A stretch of 64,000 nucleotides of DNA from Streptomyces aurantiacus (GTDB lineage Bacteria; Actinomycetota; Actinomycetes; Streptomycetales; Streptomycetaceae). Position 1 is the first letter of the stretch, and each line of letters begins with the position of its first letter. A program made the translations under genes and the position numbers. Location of the stretch: NCBI RefSeq assembly GCF_027107535.1, contig NZ_CP114283.1, positions 2,790,001-2,854,000 of the forward strand. Direction: 5' to 3'. Below, piece after piece: positions 11,236 to 21,011 of the stretch. The notes beneath the pieces are model-generated. The model made no database searches. It saw only the letters and a list, made by a program, of their open reading frames with translations, and had not been told where the DNA came from.

Positions 11236-12429
11236 GTGACCGAGCGCGTCGTACTCGCCTACTCGGGCGGTCTGGACACCTCAGTCGCCATCGGCTGGAT
11301 CGCCGAGGAGACGGGCGCCGAGGTCATCGCCGTGGCGGTCGACGTCGGCCAGGGCGGCGAGGACCTGGACGTCATCCGTGAGCGCGCGCTCGCCTGCGGC
11401 GCCGTCGAGGCCGAGGTCGCGGACGCCAAGGACGAGTTCGCCGACGAGTACTGCCTCCCGGCGATCAAGGCCAACGCCCTCTACATGGACCGCTATCCGC
11501 TGGTCTCCGCCCTGTCGCGGCCCACGATCGTCAAGCACCTCGTGACCGCCGCCCACAAGCACGGCGCGGGCGTCGTCGCCCACGGCTGCACCGGCAAGGG
11601 CAACGACCAGGTGCGGTTCGAGGCCGGCATCCAGGCGCTCGGCCCCGACCTGAAGTGCATCGCCCCGGTCCGCGACTACGCGATGACCCGCGACAAGGCG
11701 ATCGCCTTCTGCGAGGAGAAGGGCCTGCCGATCGCCACCACCAGGAAGTCGCCGTACTCCATCGACCAGAACGTCTTCGGACGAGCCGTCGAGACCGGCT
11801 TCCTGGAGGACATCTGGAACGCGCCGACCGAGGACGTCTACGAGTACACGCGCGACCCGTCGCTGCCGCGCGAGCCCGACGAGGTGGTCATCACCTTCGA
11901 GCAGGGCGTCCCCGTCGCCGTCGACGGCAGGCCCGTCAGCGTCCTCCAGGCCGTCCAGCAGCTCAACGAACGCGCGGGCGCCCAGGGCATCGGCCGGATC
12001 GACATGGTCGAGGACCGCCTCGTGGGCATCAAGTCCCGGGAGGTGTACGAGGCCCCCGGCGCCCTCGCGCTGATCACGGCCCACCAGGAGCTGGAGAACG
12101 TCACCGTCGAGCGTGAACTCGCCCGCTACAAGCGGCAGGTCGAGCAGCGCTGGGGCGAACTGGTCTACGACGGCCTGTGGTTCTCCCCACTCAAGCGCGC
12201 TCTGGACGGTTTCATCGACGAGGCCAACCAGCACGTGTCCGGCGACATCCGCATGACCCTGCACGGCGGCCGCGCCGTCGTCACCGGCCGGCGGTCCGAC
12301 GAGTCGCTCTACGACTTCAACCTCGCGACCTACGACTCGGGCGACACGTTCGACCAGTCCAGGGCGCAGGGGTTCATCGACATCTTCGCGCTGTCGTCGA
12401 AGATCGCCGCGAAGAGGGACTCGGCGTAG
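11236..12429 (+). CDS. argG: Argininosuccinate synthase
   Basis: The 397-residue enzyme joins citrulline and aspartate using ATP, the penultimate step to arginine. The PP-loop motif [10 protein letters not shown] is at residues 8-17. [14 protein letters not shown] and the [12 protein letters not shown] region are family hallmarks. The GTG at 11236 is chosen because GAGGAG lies seven bases upstream and the protein then begins right at the P-loop. An upstream in-frame ATG at 11104 would place the promoter inside the gene. It has its own ArgR-type promoter and is not joined to argCJBDR. Confidence 0.96.
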   Translation: MTERVVLAYSGGLDTSVAIGWIAEETGAEVIAVAVDVGQGGEDLDVIRERALACGAVEAEVADAKDEFADEYCLPAIKANALYMDRYPLVSALSRPTIVKHLVTAAHKHGAGVVAHGCTGKGNDQVRFEAGIQALGPDLKCIAPVRDYAMTRDKAIAFCEEKGLPIATTRKSPYSIDQNVFGRAVETGFLEDIWNAPTEDVYEYTRDPSLPREPDEVVITFEQGVPVAVDGRPVSVLQAVQQLNERAGAQGIGRIDMVEDRLVGIKSREVYEAPGALALITAHQELENVTVERELARYKRQVEQRWGELVYDGLWFSPLKRALDGFIDEANQHVSGDIRMTLHGGRAVVTGRRSDESLYDFNLATYDSGDTFDQSRAQGFIDIFALSSKIAAKRDSA

Positions 12430-12473
12430 GCGCTCCGCCGGTGATCTGCACACGAAGCACGGGCCGGCGAGGA

Positions 12474-12517
12474 CCGGTCGCGCGGTTTCCCGCGTCCCCG
12501 GGGGCACGCGCCCCTGA
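12474..12517 (-). repeat. Degenerate dispersed repeat between argG and argH
   Basis: ACCGGTCGCGCGGTTTCCCGCG followed by CCCCGGGGGCACGCGCCCCT is a diverged, reversed relative of the stop-proximal repeat at 5461 and 17342, and it can fold as a GC-rich hairpin. It lies about 45 bases after argG and may serve as its terminator. Confidence 0.45.
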
Positions 12518-12594
12518 GGGCGGCCGTCCCGTACTAGCCTGACGAGGCCTCCTCGCCGCAGCGCGGGGTGGCGGTCGCACACCAACAGTTCTGA

Positions 12595-14040
<1,446 letters not shown>

Positions 14041-14056
14041 CCGGTTCTCCACGAGA

Positions 14057-14077
14057 CCCGCACCGGAGCCGTGCGGG
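14057..14077 (+). terminator. Hairpin after argH
   Basis: A CCCGCAC/GTGCGGG stem with a 7-base loop starts 17 bases after the argH stop, with no U-tract, as is common in GC-rich actinomycetes. Confidence 0.5.
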
Positions 14078-14159
14078 AGCGGGGAGCCGGACGACAGAGG
14101 TCATCGCGGGTTACGTTGGTCCGGCGCCGTACAGGAGCCGACCGAAACCGGAGCCCGCG

Positions 14160-15131
14160 ATGCCCTTCGCCCGACTGGCGACAGCAACGACCCCCACCTG
14201 CCACATCGGCCTCGGCCTTGCCGCGATCGGCCGCCCCGGCTACCTCAACCTCGGCCGCGACGAGGACCTGGGGGCGGACCGCACGGTCGAATCGCTGCGC
14301 GCCCGCACGCACGAACTCCTCGACGCCGCCTACGCCCAGGGCGTGCGCTACTTCGACGCCGCCCGCTCGTACGGCCGCTCGGAGGAGTTCCTCGCCGACT
14401 GGCTGAACGCGCGGCCCGGCATCACCGACGTCGTGGTCGGCAGCAAGTGGGGCTACACCTACACGGCCGGGTGGCGCACCGACGCCGAGGCGCACGAGAT
14501 CAAGGACCACGGCCTCGCCACGTACCGGAGGCAGCGGGCCGAGAGCGCCGAACTGCTCGGCGAGCGGCTCGACCTCTACCAGATCCACTCGGTGACCCCC
14601 GACAGCCCGGCCCTCACCGACAAGGAACTGCACGCCGAGCTGGCCGAGGCCGCCGCGCGGGGGCTGACCGTCGGGTTCTCCACCAGCGGCCCCGCGCAGG
14701 CCGACGCCATCCGTACCGCGCTCGCGGTGACCGTCGACGGCGAGCCCCTCTTCCGTACCGTCCAGGCCACCTACAACGTCCTGGAGACCTCGGCGGGACC
14801 CGCGCTCGCCGAGGCGCACGACGCCGGGCTCACCGTGATCGTCAAGGAGGGCATGGCCAACGGCCGGCTGGCCGATCCGCACGCGCCGGCCGCCGTGCGC
14901 GCGGTCGCTCAGGAGGCGGGCCTCGGCTCCGACGCGGTCGCCCTCGCGCTCGTCCTGCGGCAGCCCTGGGCGGGCGTCGTCCTGTCCGGCGCGGCCACGG
15001 CTGTCCAGTTGGCCTCGAACCTGCACGCCGCCGTGGTCGACCTCGACGAGGAGCAGACCGCCGGGCTCGCGGCGCTCGCCGAGGAGCCGGTGGCGTACTG
15101 GGCGCGCCGCGGGCAGCTGCCCTGGCACTGA
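14160..15131 (+). CDS. Aldo/keto reductase
   Basis: The 323-residue protein has the TIM-barrel aldo/keto reductase pattern. YFDAARSYGRSEEFLADWL carries the catalytic Asp and Tyr, VVGSKWGY the Lys, and LDLYQIHSV the His of the tetrad. Substrate cannot be inferred. ATG 14160 is taken because sequence similarity to the family begins at GLGLAAIGRPGYLN just downstream. TACGTT at 14112-14117 may be a -10 box. It lies after argH but is separated by a hairpin, so it is probably an independent unit. Confidence 0.88.
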   Translation: MPFARLATATTPTCHIGLGLAAIGRPGYLNLGRDEDLGADRTVESLRARTHELLDAAYAQGVRYFDAARSYGRSEEFLADWLNARPGITDVVVGSKWGYTYTAGWRTDAEAHEIKDHGLATYRRQRAESAELLGERLDLYQIHSVTPDSPALTDKELHAELAEAAARGLTVGFSTSGPAQADAIRTALAVTVDGEPLFRTVQATYNVLETSAGPALAEAHDAGLTVIVKEGMANGRLADPHAPAAVRAVAQEAGLGSDAVALALVLRQPWAGVVLSGAATAVQLASNLHAAVVDLDEEQTAGLAALAEEPVAYWARRGQLPWH

Positions 15132-15151
15132 CCGTCGGCCAGGATCTCCAG

Positions 15152-15184
15152 CCGGGCCTTCGCGGGGTCACCGCGAGGGCCCGG
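15152..15184 (+). terminator. Hairpin after aldo/keto reductase
   Basis: A CCGGGCC-T-TCGCGG / CCGCGA-G-GGCCCGG stem, 14 bp with one mismatch and a 5-base loop, begins 20 bases after the stop codon. Confidence 0.6.
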
Positions 15185-15213
15185 CTCTCGTGATGATCGC
15201 CTCACGTCCCGGT

Positions 15214-15251
15214 TGAGACACTCTTGTCTCATGTGGTCTATTGTTGTCTCA
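15214..15251 (+). promoter_or_regulatory. Operator for the TetR/exporter pair
   Basis: TGAGACA-N4-TGTCTCA at 15214-15231 is a perfect inverted repeat. A third half-site TGTCTCA lies at 15245-15251 and its last base is the A of the proposed start codon. A TTGAGA -35-like hexamer overlaps the palindrome. The position fits autorepression of the regulator and control of the coupled exporter. Confidence 0.7.
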
Positions 15252-15802
15252 TGGCTGTCGATCGTGAACACGTGCTGCGCAGCGCAGCCGCCCTGCTGAC
15301 CCGGAGATCCACCGCGACCATGGACGAGGTCGCCAAGGCGGCCGGGATCAGCCGGGCCACGCTGCACCGCCAGTTCGCCGGACGCGACGTCCTCGTGCGG
15401 GCACTGGAGGACCTCGGCATCCAGGAGTGCGAGGCGGCGCTGGACGCGGCTCGGCTCGACGAGGACACCGCCCGGGAGGCCGTGCGCCGCATGGTCGGGG
15501 AGTTCGAGGGCTCCGCCGCGCTGATGGCCTTCCTCTACACCGAGAACCAGCTGTTCGAGGGCGAGGAGCAGAACGAGGGCTGGGCCCGTATCGACGCCCG
15601 GATCGCCGCGCTCTTCCGGCGCGGCCAGGAGAGCGGCGAGTTCCGTATCGACCTGACCCCGGCCTGGCTCACCGAAGCGCTCTACGGGCTCATCGCCTCG
15701 GGGGCCTGGGCGGTGACCGAGGGCCGGGTGGCGGCCAACGACTTCCAGTACATGATCGTCGAGCTGCTGCTCGGCGGCGCGGTAAGGAGAGAGGAAGCAT
15801 GA
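15251..15802 (+). CDS. TetR-family transcriptional regulator
   Basis: The 183-residue protein has an N-terminal helix-turn-helix (HVLRSAAALLTRRSTATMDEVAKAAGISRATLHRQFAGRDVLVRAL in two stretches) followed by an all-helical ligand domain. The ATG at 15251 lacks a Shine-Dalgarno sequence and follows a possible -10 element (CTATTG) closely, so the mRNA may be leaderless. An upstream ATG at 15231 lies inside the operator in another frame and is unlikely. The stop overlaps the start of the exporter gene, a typical drug-responsive repressor and pump pair. The inducer is unknown. Confidence 0.88.
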   Translation: MAVDREHVLRSAAALLTRRSTATMDEVAKAAGISRATLHRQFAGRDVLVRALEDLGIQECEAALDAARLDEDTAREAVRRMVGEFEGSAALMAFLYTENQLFEGEEQNEGWARIDARIAALFRRGQESGEFRIDLTPAWLTEALYGLIASGAWAVTEGRVAANDFQYMIVELLLGGAVRREEA

Positions 15803-17343
15803 CCAGCACGGTGCGGCCGGCGTTCGCGACGGAGACGGAGAAGCGCCCGGGCCGTTGGCTCGCGCTCGCCGTCCTCGTCCTCGCCGTGCTGCTGGTGGCC
15901 GTCGACGCGACCGTCCTCGGTCTCGCGACCCCCTACATCAGCGAGGACCTGCAGCCCTCGGGCAACCAGCTCCTGTGGATCGGCGACGTCTACTCGTTCG
16001 TCATCGCGGGCCTGCTCGTGTCGATGGGCAGCCTCGGTGACCGCGTCGGGCGCAAGAAGCTGCTGCTCATCGGCTCGGTCGCGTTCGGCCTCGTGTCCGT
16101 GCTCAACGCCTACGCGACGACGCCCGAGCTCCTGATCGCCGCGCGGGCACTGCTCGGTGTCGCGGGCGCGACCCTGATGCCGGCCACCCTCGCGCTCATC
16201 CGCAACCTCTTCCACGACCCACGCGAACGCAGCCTCGCCATCGGCGTCTGGGGCGCCACCGCGTCGGCCGGCACGGCGGTCGGCCCGGTCGTCGGCGGCT
16301 TCCTGCTCGAACACTTCTGGTGGGGCTCCGTCTTCCTGATCAACCTCCCCGTGATGGCGGTCCTCGTCCTCGTCGGCGTGAAGCTGCTGCCCGAGTCCCG
16401 CAACCCCGAGCCCGGCCCCTGGGACCTCGTCAGCGTCGTGCTGTCCCTCGTGGGCATGGTCGGCATCGTGTACGGCATCAAGGAAGCCGCTTCGCACGGT
16501 CCGACCCTGACGGCGGGTGCGGCAGGGCTGCTCGGCGCGGCCGCGCTCCATGGCTTCGTGCGTCGCCAGCTCACGCTGCCCGTCCCGCTGCTGAACATGA
16601 GGTTGTTCCGCAACCGTGGCTTCTCCGGGGCGGTGCTCGCCGACCTGCTGACCATCCTCGGACTCTCCGGAGTGGTCTTCTTCCTCTCGCAGTACCTGCA
16701 ACTCGTGCAGGGCAGGGGCCCCTTGGAGGCGGGGCTCGCCGAACTGCCCGCCGCGCTGGGCGCGGTGGCGGCGGGCCTGGTCGCCGGTACGTTCGCACGC
16801 CGGTACTCGGTACGTGCCGTCGCCGCGGGCGGCCTGGCCGCGATAGGACTCGCCCTGGGCGCACTGACCCTGATCGACCGGTCCACCGGGTATCCGCTCC
16901 TCGGCGCGGCCCTGCTGGTCGTCGGCGTCGGCGCCGGCTTCTCCTTCACCGTGACCGCCGACGTGATCCTCTCCAGCGTTCCCAAGGAACAGGCGGGCGC
17001 AGCGTCCGCGGTCTCCGAGACGGCGTACGAGCTGGGGGCGGCCCTCGGCATCGCCCTGCTCGGCTCGATCGTCACCGGTGTCTACGCCGGGTTCACGGCC
17101 CCCGCGGGCACACCGCCCGAGGTGGCCGCGGCGGCCCACGAGTCGCTCGGCGGAGCCGTGGAGGCATCGGCGGCCCTGCCGGACGCCGAGCCCCTCCTCG
17201 ACGCCGCCCGCACGGCCTTCGTCGACGGCGTCGCCCTGGCGTCGGGCCTCGGTGCGGTGGTGCTGCTGGCCGCGTCGGTGGCGGCGTGGGTGCTCCTACG
17301 GGGCCAGAAACTGGAGAACGAGGGCGAGGGAAGCGCCCGTTAG
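15799..17343 (+). CDS. MFS exporter, DHA2 (14-TM) family
   Basis: The 514-residue protein has about 14 membrane helices and the drug/H+ antiporter-2 signatures. These are motif A GDRVGRKKLLLIG between TM2 and TM3, LLWIGDVYSFVIAGLL in TM2, and motif C-like GAxASAGTAVGPVVGGFLL in TM5. The start overlaps the tetR stop (ATGA) and AGGAGAGAGG precedes it. It is probably repressed by the upstream TetR protein and may expel a toxic compound or an endogenous metabolite. No biosynthetic genes lie beside it to hint at a substrate. Confidence 0.9.
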   Translation: MTSTVRPAFATETEKRPGRWLALAVLVLAVLLVAVDATVLGLATPYISEDLQPSGNQLLWIGDVYSFVIAGLLVSMGSLGDRVGRKKLLLIGSVAFGLVSVLNAYATTPELLIAARALLGVAGATLMPATLALIRNLFHDPRERSLAIGVWGATASAGTAVGPVVGGFLLEHFWWGSVFLINLPVMAVLVLVGVKLLPESRNPEPGPWDLVSVVLSLVGMVGIVYGIKEAASHGPTLTAGAAGLLGAAALHGFVRRQLTLPVPLLNMRLFRNRGFSGAVLADLLTILGLSGVVFFLSQYLQLVQGRGPLEAGLAELPAALGAVAAGLVAGTFARRYSVRAVAAGGLAAIGLALGALTLIDRSTGYPLLGAALLVVGVGAGFSFTVTADVILSSVPKEQAGAASAVSETAYELGAALGIALLGSIVTGVYAGFTAPAGTPPEVAAAAHESLGGAVEASAALPDAEPLLDAARTAFVDGVALASGLGAVVLLAASVAAWVLLRGQKLENEGEGSAR

Positions 17344-17375
17344 GGGCGCGGGGAACTGCGCGACCAGCCACGACG
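17342..17375 (+). repeat. Dispersed stop-proximal repeat, copy 2
   Basis: GGGGCGCGGGGAACTGCGCG, then ACCAGCCACGACG, overlaps the exporter's stop codon and lies between it and the convergent acyltransferase gene. It matches the copy at 5461 in nearly every base. Confidence 0.7.
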
Positions 17376-17428
17376 AACCCGCACCGAACCACCGACCCCC
17401 ACCCCGGGAGCCCGCCAAACCAGCGGAG

Positions 17429-18103
17429 CTACGCCGCTTCCTTGGCCTTCGTGGCGTACATGTCCACGTACTCCTGCCCCGACAGCCGCATGACCTCGGT
17501 CATCACCGAGTCCGTCACGGCGCGCAGCACGTAGCGGTCACGGCCCATGCCCTCGTACCGCGAGAACTCCATCGCCTCGCCGAAGCGGACGGTGACCCGT
17601 CCGGGGCGGGGGAAGCCGGCGCCGCTCGGCTGGATCTTGTCCGTGCCGATGATGGCGAACGGGACGACGGGCGCTCCGGTCATCAGGGCCAGCCGGGCGA
17701 TGCCGGTGCGGCCGCGGTAGAGCCGGCCGTCGGGGGAGCGGGTGCCCTCCGGGTAAATGCTGAAGACCTTGCCCTCCTCCAGCACCCGGCGGCCGGTCAT
17801 CAGCGCCGCGACACCGCCGCGGCCCCCGTCCCGGTCGACGGGGATCATGCCGCAGCCGGTGAAGAACCACGCCATCAGCCGGCCCTTGAGGCCCTTGCCG
17901 GTGACGTACTCGTCCTTGCCGATGAAGAAGACCTGACGGTCGCAGAACAGCGGCATGATCATCGAGTCGATGAACGTGAGGTGGTTGCCGGCGAGGATCA
18001 CCGGGCCGGAGCCCGGGATGCGCTCCGCACCCTCCACCCGTGGGCGGAACATCAGGCGCATGATCGGTCCGAGCACTGCCTTGATGAGCGTGAAGCGGGA
18101 CAA
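17429..18103 (-). CDS. 1-acyl-glycerol-3-phosphate acyltransferase (PlsC-like)
   Basis: The 224-residue membrane-associated protein contains the acyltransferase motifs NHLTFID (HX4D) and YPEGTRSPDG, plus the hydrophobic GPVILAGNHL lead-in. It probably acylates lysophosphatidate in phospholipid synthesis. I chose the TTG at 18103 because GGAGG sits five to six bases upstream and the reading MSRFTLIKAVLGPIMRLMF looks like the family start. An in-frame upstream ATG at 18196 would add 31 residues rich in Pro, Arg and His. The opposite-strand neighbour is a glycerophosphodiesterase, so both touch phospholipid metabolism. Confidence 0.85.
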   Translation of the reverse strand: MSRFTLIKAVLGPIMRLMFRPRVEGAERIPGSGPVILAGNHLTFIDSMIMPLFCDRQVFFIGKDEYVTGKGLKGRLMAWFFTGCGMIPVDRDGGRGGVAALMTGRRVLEEGKVFSIYPEGTRSPDGRLYRGRTGIARLALMTGAPVVPFAIIGTDKIQPSGAGFPRPGRVTVRFGEAMEFSRYEGMGRDRYVLRAVTDSVMTEVMRLSGQEYVDMYATKAKEAA

Positions 18104-18583
18104 CGGGCCCTCCGGGATCGGTATAAGTCTGTGCAGGTGAGGACGATACTCGCGGCCCCGGGGGTCTTGCACATCGGGTTCACCGAGTGGATACACAGTG
18201 TTGACCCTGTTTTACCTGCGGTGCCGCGCTGTAGCACGGCCGTCATCCGCACGAGACGGTGTGACCGATGTCGCGTCCGAACGGGGCCGACGGGTGGAGC
18301 CGATGGAGCGGGGTCGGTACGGTTCTGGTGGTCCGGCGTGCCGGTCAGCCGTCGGTACGGAGCCCGGTACGTCCACCGGCCGGGTACCCGCCTCCCGGGA
18401 TCCAAGCCACGGTCCGCGAAACCGACCGACCGTCAGTTCACCCACCCCGCACCCCACCTCACGCACCCACGCGACATCCAGCGTCACCCGCGTGTTCCGT
18501 CCAAGGTCTCCCGTCCGTCACCCGGGCGCACCTACGATCAGTCCCGCTTTGACAGGTGCAGGGCAGTATGCGGAGGAGTGCTC
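18104..18583. other. 480-bp divergent intergenic region
   Basis: This region lies between the acyltransferase and glycerophosphodiesterase genes. It holds TTGACC at 18201 without a convincing -10 partner, a PHO-box-like stretch at 18436-18468 and the GDPD ribosome site CGGAGGAG at 18571-18578. I see no credible gene. Confidence 0.6.
18436..18468 (+). promoter_or_regulatory. Possible PHO box upstream of the glycerophosphodiesterase
   Basis: Three consecutive 11-base units read GTTCACCCACC, CCGCACCCCAC and CTCACGCACCC. The first matches the Streptomyces PhoP direct-repeat unit (GTTCACC-like) very well, and the others are weaker. PhoP control of glpQ-type genes under phosphate starvation is established in Streptomyces. 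The assignment here is inference. Confidence 0.5.
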
Positions 18584-19753
18584 ATGGGGACGCAGGAGTC
18601 GAACGAGGGACTGAAGGGCAGCAGCGCGGGACGACGCGCGCTGCTCGGGGCCGCGGTGCTCGGCGCCGGCGGAGCGGTCCTCGGACTGCCGGCCACGGCG
18701 AGAGCCGACGAGAAGCACGGGAGCGGCGGCTACCGGAGCCTGCCGAAGCCGACGATCATCGGGCACCGCGGGGCCAGCGGCTACCGCCCGGAGCACACGC
18801 TCGGCTCGTACCAACTGGCCCTCGACATGGGCGCCCACGTCATCGAGGCGGGCGACCTCGTGCCGACCAAGGACGGCCACCTGGTGTGCCGTCACGAGCC
18901 GGAGATCGGCGGTACGACGGACGTGTCCGCGCACCCCGAGTTCGCGGACCGCAAGGTGACCAAGCTCCTCGACGGCGTCTCCACGACGGGCTGGTTCACC
19001 GAGGACTTCACGCTCGCCGAGCTGAAGACGCTCCGGGCGAAGGAGCGCATCCCGGCCAACCGCCCCCACAACACGCTCTACGACGGCCGCTGGGAGATCC
19101 CCACCTTCGAAGAGGTGCTGCGCTGGCGGGACGAGCAGAGCAGGAAGCGGGGCAGGCAGGTCTGGATCTACCCCGAGCTCAAGCACCCCACCTACTTCCG
19201 CAAGCTGGGCCTCGGCCTGGAGGAGCGGGTCGCCAAGGTGCTGCGCAGGCACGGCCTGGACAAGAAGAACTCGCCCGTCATCCTCCAGTCCTTCGAGCCC
19301 ACCAGCATCCAGCGCCTGAACAAGCTGGTCGGCAACCCCCTGGTCGTGCTCCTGTCCGCCGCCGGCACCCGCCCCTGGGACTTCGTCGAGACGGGCGACC
19401 CGCGTACGGTCGCCGACCTCGTCAAGCCCGCGGGCCTGAAGTGGATCGCCTCGTACGCCCAGGGCATCGGCCCGACCCTCGACCTGGTCATCCCGAAGGA
19501 CGCGGGCGGCAACCTCACCACCCCGACCACCCTGGTCCGGGACGCGCACGCCGAGGGCCTGGTCCTGCACCCGTACACGATGCGCAACGAGAACCCCTTC
19601 CTGCCCGCGAACTTCCGCAAGGGGACGGACGCCGACGGCTACGGAGACGCCTTCGGCGCCTTCAGGACGTACTTCGCGACCGGCATCGACGGGGTCTTCA
19701 CCGACAACCCGGACACCGGGGTCCTCGCCCGCGAGGACTTCCTCGAGCGCTGA
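18584..19753 (+). CDS. Glycerophosphodiester phosphodiesterase, Tat-exported
   Basis: The 389-residue enzyme releases glycerol-3-phosphate from glycerophosphodiesters outside the cell. A twin-arginine signal is clear (SAGRRALLGAAVLGAGG...ATARA). The mature part has IIGHRGASGYRPEHTLGSY, TKDGHLVCRHEPEI and WIYPELKHP, the metal and substrate regions of the GlpQ-type TIM barrel. Unusually, the acidic pair before TKDG reads IEAGD rather than the family's E-x-D, one extra residue. The ATG at 18584 follows GGAGG by seven bases, and a GTG six bases upstream is possible. It is probably PhoP-controlled. Confidence 0.92.
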   Translation: MGTQESNEGLKGSSAGRRALLGAAVLGAGGAVLGLPATARADEKHGSGGYRSLPKPTIIGHRGASGYRPEHTLGSYQLALDMGAHVIEAGDLVPTKDGHLVCRHEPEIGGTTDVSAHPEFADRKVTKLLDGVSTTGWFTEDFTLAELKTLRAKERIPANRPHNTLYDGRWEIPTFEEVLRWRDEQSRKRGRQVWIYPELKHPTYFRKLGLGLEERVAKVLRRHGLDKKNSPVILQSFEPTSIQRLNKLVGNPLVVLLSAAGTRPWDFVETGDPRTVADLVKPAGLKWIASYAQGIGPTLDLVIPKDAGGNLTTPTTLVRDAHAEGLVLHPYTMRNENPFLPANFRKGTDADGYGDAFGAFRTYFATGIDGVFTDNPDTGVLAREDFLER

Positions 19754-19814
19754 GACCGCCCGTGGGTCCCACGCGTCAACAGCGGAGCCGCCCGCCCCGG
19801 TTGGGGTGACAGTC

Positions 19815-19845
19815 GGCCGCCCCGGCAACCTCCACCGGGGCGGCC
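19815..19845 (+). terminator. Hairpin between GDPD and sigma-factor genes
   Basis: GGCCGCCCCGG and CCGGGGCGGCC form a perfect 11-bp stem with a 9-base loop. It lies 62 bases after the GDPD stop and 14 bases before the proposed sigma-factor start, so it may terminate the former or regulate the latter. Confidence 0.6.
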
Positions 19846-19859
19846 GCGTCGTGCCGCAT

Positions 19860-20366
19860 ATGACCCACGACATGGTTGCCACGCTGCGTCCCCTGCTCGC
19901 CGCCGAGGCCTCGGCGGAGGCATATGCCTCCGGAGCCGAGCCGGGCGACCTGGAACAGGCGGTCTGGGTGCGCCTCCTGGAGCGGCTCGGCACGGAGGGC
20001 CCGCCCGCCGACCCGGCCGCCTGGCTGCGGGGCGCCGTCCGCTCCGAGGCGCGGCGCACCCGGCGCACCGCGAACATCGAACGGCCGTACGCGTCCGAGC
20101 CCGCCGACGACACCCGGCCCGGGCCCGAGCAGCTCGCGCTCAGCGCCGCCAGGCGCCGCGCCCTGCACTCCGCCGTACGACGCCTGCCGGGCCGCTGCCC
20201 GCGGCTCATGGCCGCTCTGCTGTCCCCGAAGGACCTCACATACCGGGAGATCGCGGGGGAGTTGGGTATCTCACAGGGCAGTCTCGGTCCGGAACGTTCC
20301 AGATGCCTGGGATGTCTGCGCCGAATGCTTGCGTCGGAGGTTGCGGCGCGCGAACCACGGGGATAG
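19860..20366 (+). CDS. ECF-like sigma-70 family protein
   Basis: The 168-residue protein has a shortened, divergent sigma region 2 (EPGDLEQAVWVRLLERL, then WLRGAVRSEARRTRR). Region 4 is clear: RRLPGRCPRLMAALLSPKDLTYREIAGELGIS, a helix-turn-helix. The start at ATG 19860 (MTHDMVATLRPLL) gives the usual ECF length but has no clear ribosome site. A GTG at 19806 would include a strong hairpin within the coding sequence. No anti-sigma gene is adjacent, although an acetyltransferase follows. Region 2.4 is weak, so promoter recognition is uncertain. Confidence 0.75.
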   Translation: MTHDMVATLRPLLAAEASAEAYASGAEPGDLEQAVWVRLLERLGTEGPPADPAAWLRGAVRSEARRTRRTANIERPYASEPADDTRPGPEQLALSAARRRALHSAVRRLPGRCPRLMAALLSPKDLTYREIAGELGISQGSLGPERSRCLGCLRRMLASEVAAREPRG

Positions 20367-20412
20367 GAGTGAGGGACAACCGGCGGAACAGGTGAGCGGG
20401 AGGCATGCACAC

Positions 20413-20916
20413 ATGGGCATGAGCGTGACCATCTCGGCGGCGACAGAGCAGGATGCCGAACAGATCCTCAAACTGCAGTTCCTCTGCTACCAGAGCGAGG
20501 CCGCGCTGTACGGCGACTACAGCATCGAGCCCCTCACCCAGCCGCTCGACTCCCTCAAGGCGGAGCTCGCGGACGGCACGGTCCTGGTGGCCCGGCTCGG
20601 CGACGAGGTGGTGGCCTCGGTGCGCGCGACGGTGGACACCGACGGTACCGCCAAGATCAACAAACTGATCGTCCACCCCCGCATGCAGCGGCACGGTCTG
20701 GGCGGGCGGCTTCTCGACGCCATCGAGGCGAAGGTCGCCGAGGGCTCGGGCGCGAAGAGCTTCCAGCTCTTCAGCGGCCACCGCAGCGAGCACAATCTGC
20801 GGCTGTACCGCAAGCACGGGTACGAGCCGGTGGCCACGCGGCGGGTGGACGAGCGGCTCAGCCTGGTGACGCTGGCCAAGGGCGCGACAGCCGGCGCGTT
20901 CGTCGCGAGCGCGTAG
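20413..20916 (+). CDS. GNAT-family N-acetyltransferase
   Basis: The 167-residue protein has the acetyl-CoA-binding GNAT core: INKLIVHPRMQRHGLGGRLLDAIE (motif A with R/Q-x-x-G-x-G/A) and a C-terminal NLRLYRKHGYEPV strand. The substrate is unknown. GGGAGG lies nine bases upstream of ATG 20413, and a second ATG two codons later is possible. It lies 46 bases after the sigma-factor gene and may be cotranscribed. Confidence 0.85.
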   Translation: MGMSVTISAATEQDAEQILKLQFLCYQSEAALYGDYSIEPLTQPLDSLKAELADGTVLVARLGDEVVASVRATVDTDGTAKINKLIVHPRMQRHGLGGRLLDAIEAKVAEGSGAKSFQLFSGHRSEHNLRLYRKHGYEPVATRRVDERLSLVTLAKGATAGAFVASA

Positions 20917-20947
20917 CGCTCCGCGGGATGGCGCGTGTGTCCGCGGG

Positions 20948-21011
20948 TGCGTTGTGGCTGGTCGCGCGGTTCCCCGCGCCCCTGAAGGGGCGCCCGGGAC
21001 CCGGGCGCCCT
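20948..21011. terminator. Reversed dispersed repeat plus convergent terminator hairpin
   Basis: Positions 20948-20983 are a reversed copy of the stop-proximal repeat (GCGCGGTTCCCCGCGCCCCT). It runs into GGGCGCCCGGG-A-CCCGGGCGCCC, an 11-bp near-perfect stem that reaches the end of the minus-strand membrane gene. It separates two convergent genes and probably terminates both. Confidence 0.65.

Noticed and set aside
15251..17343. Part of an antibiotic biosynthetic cluster
   Set aside because: Only a TetR regulator and exporter are present; no biosynthetic enzymes lie on either side.
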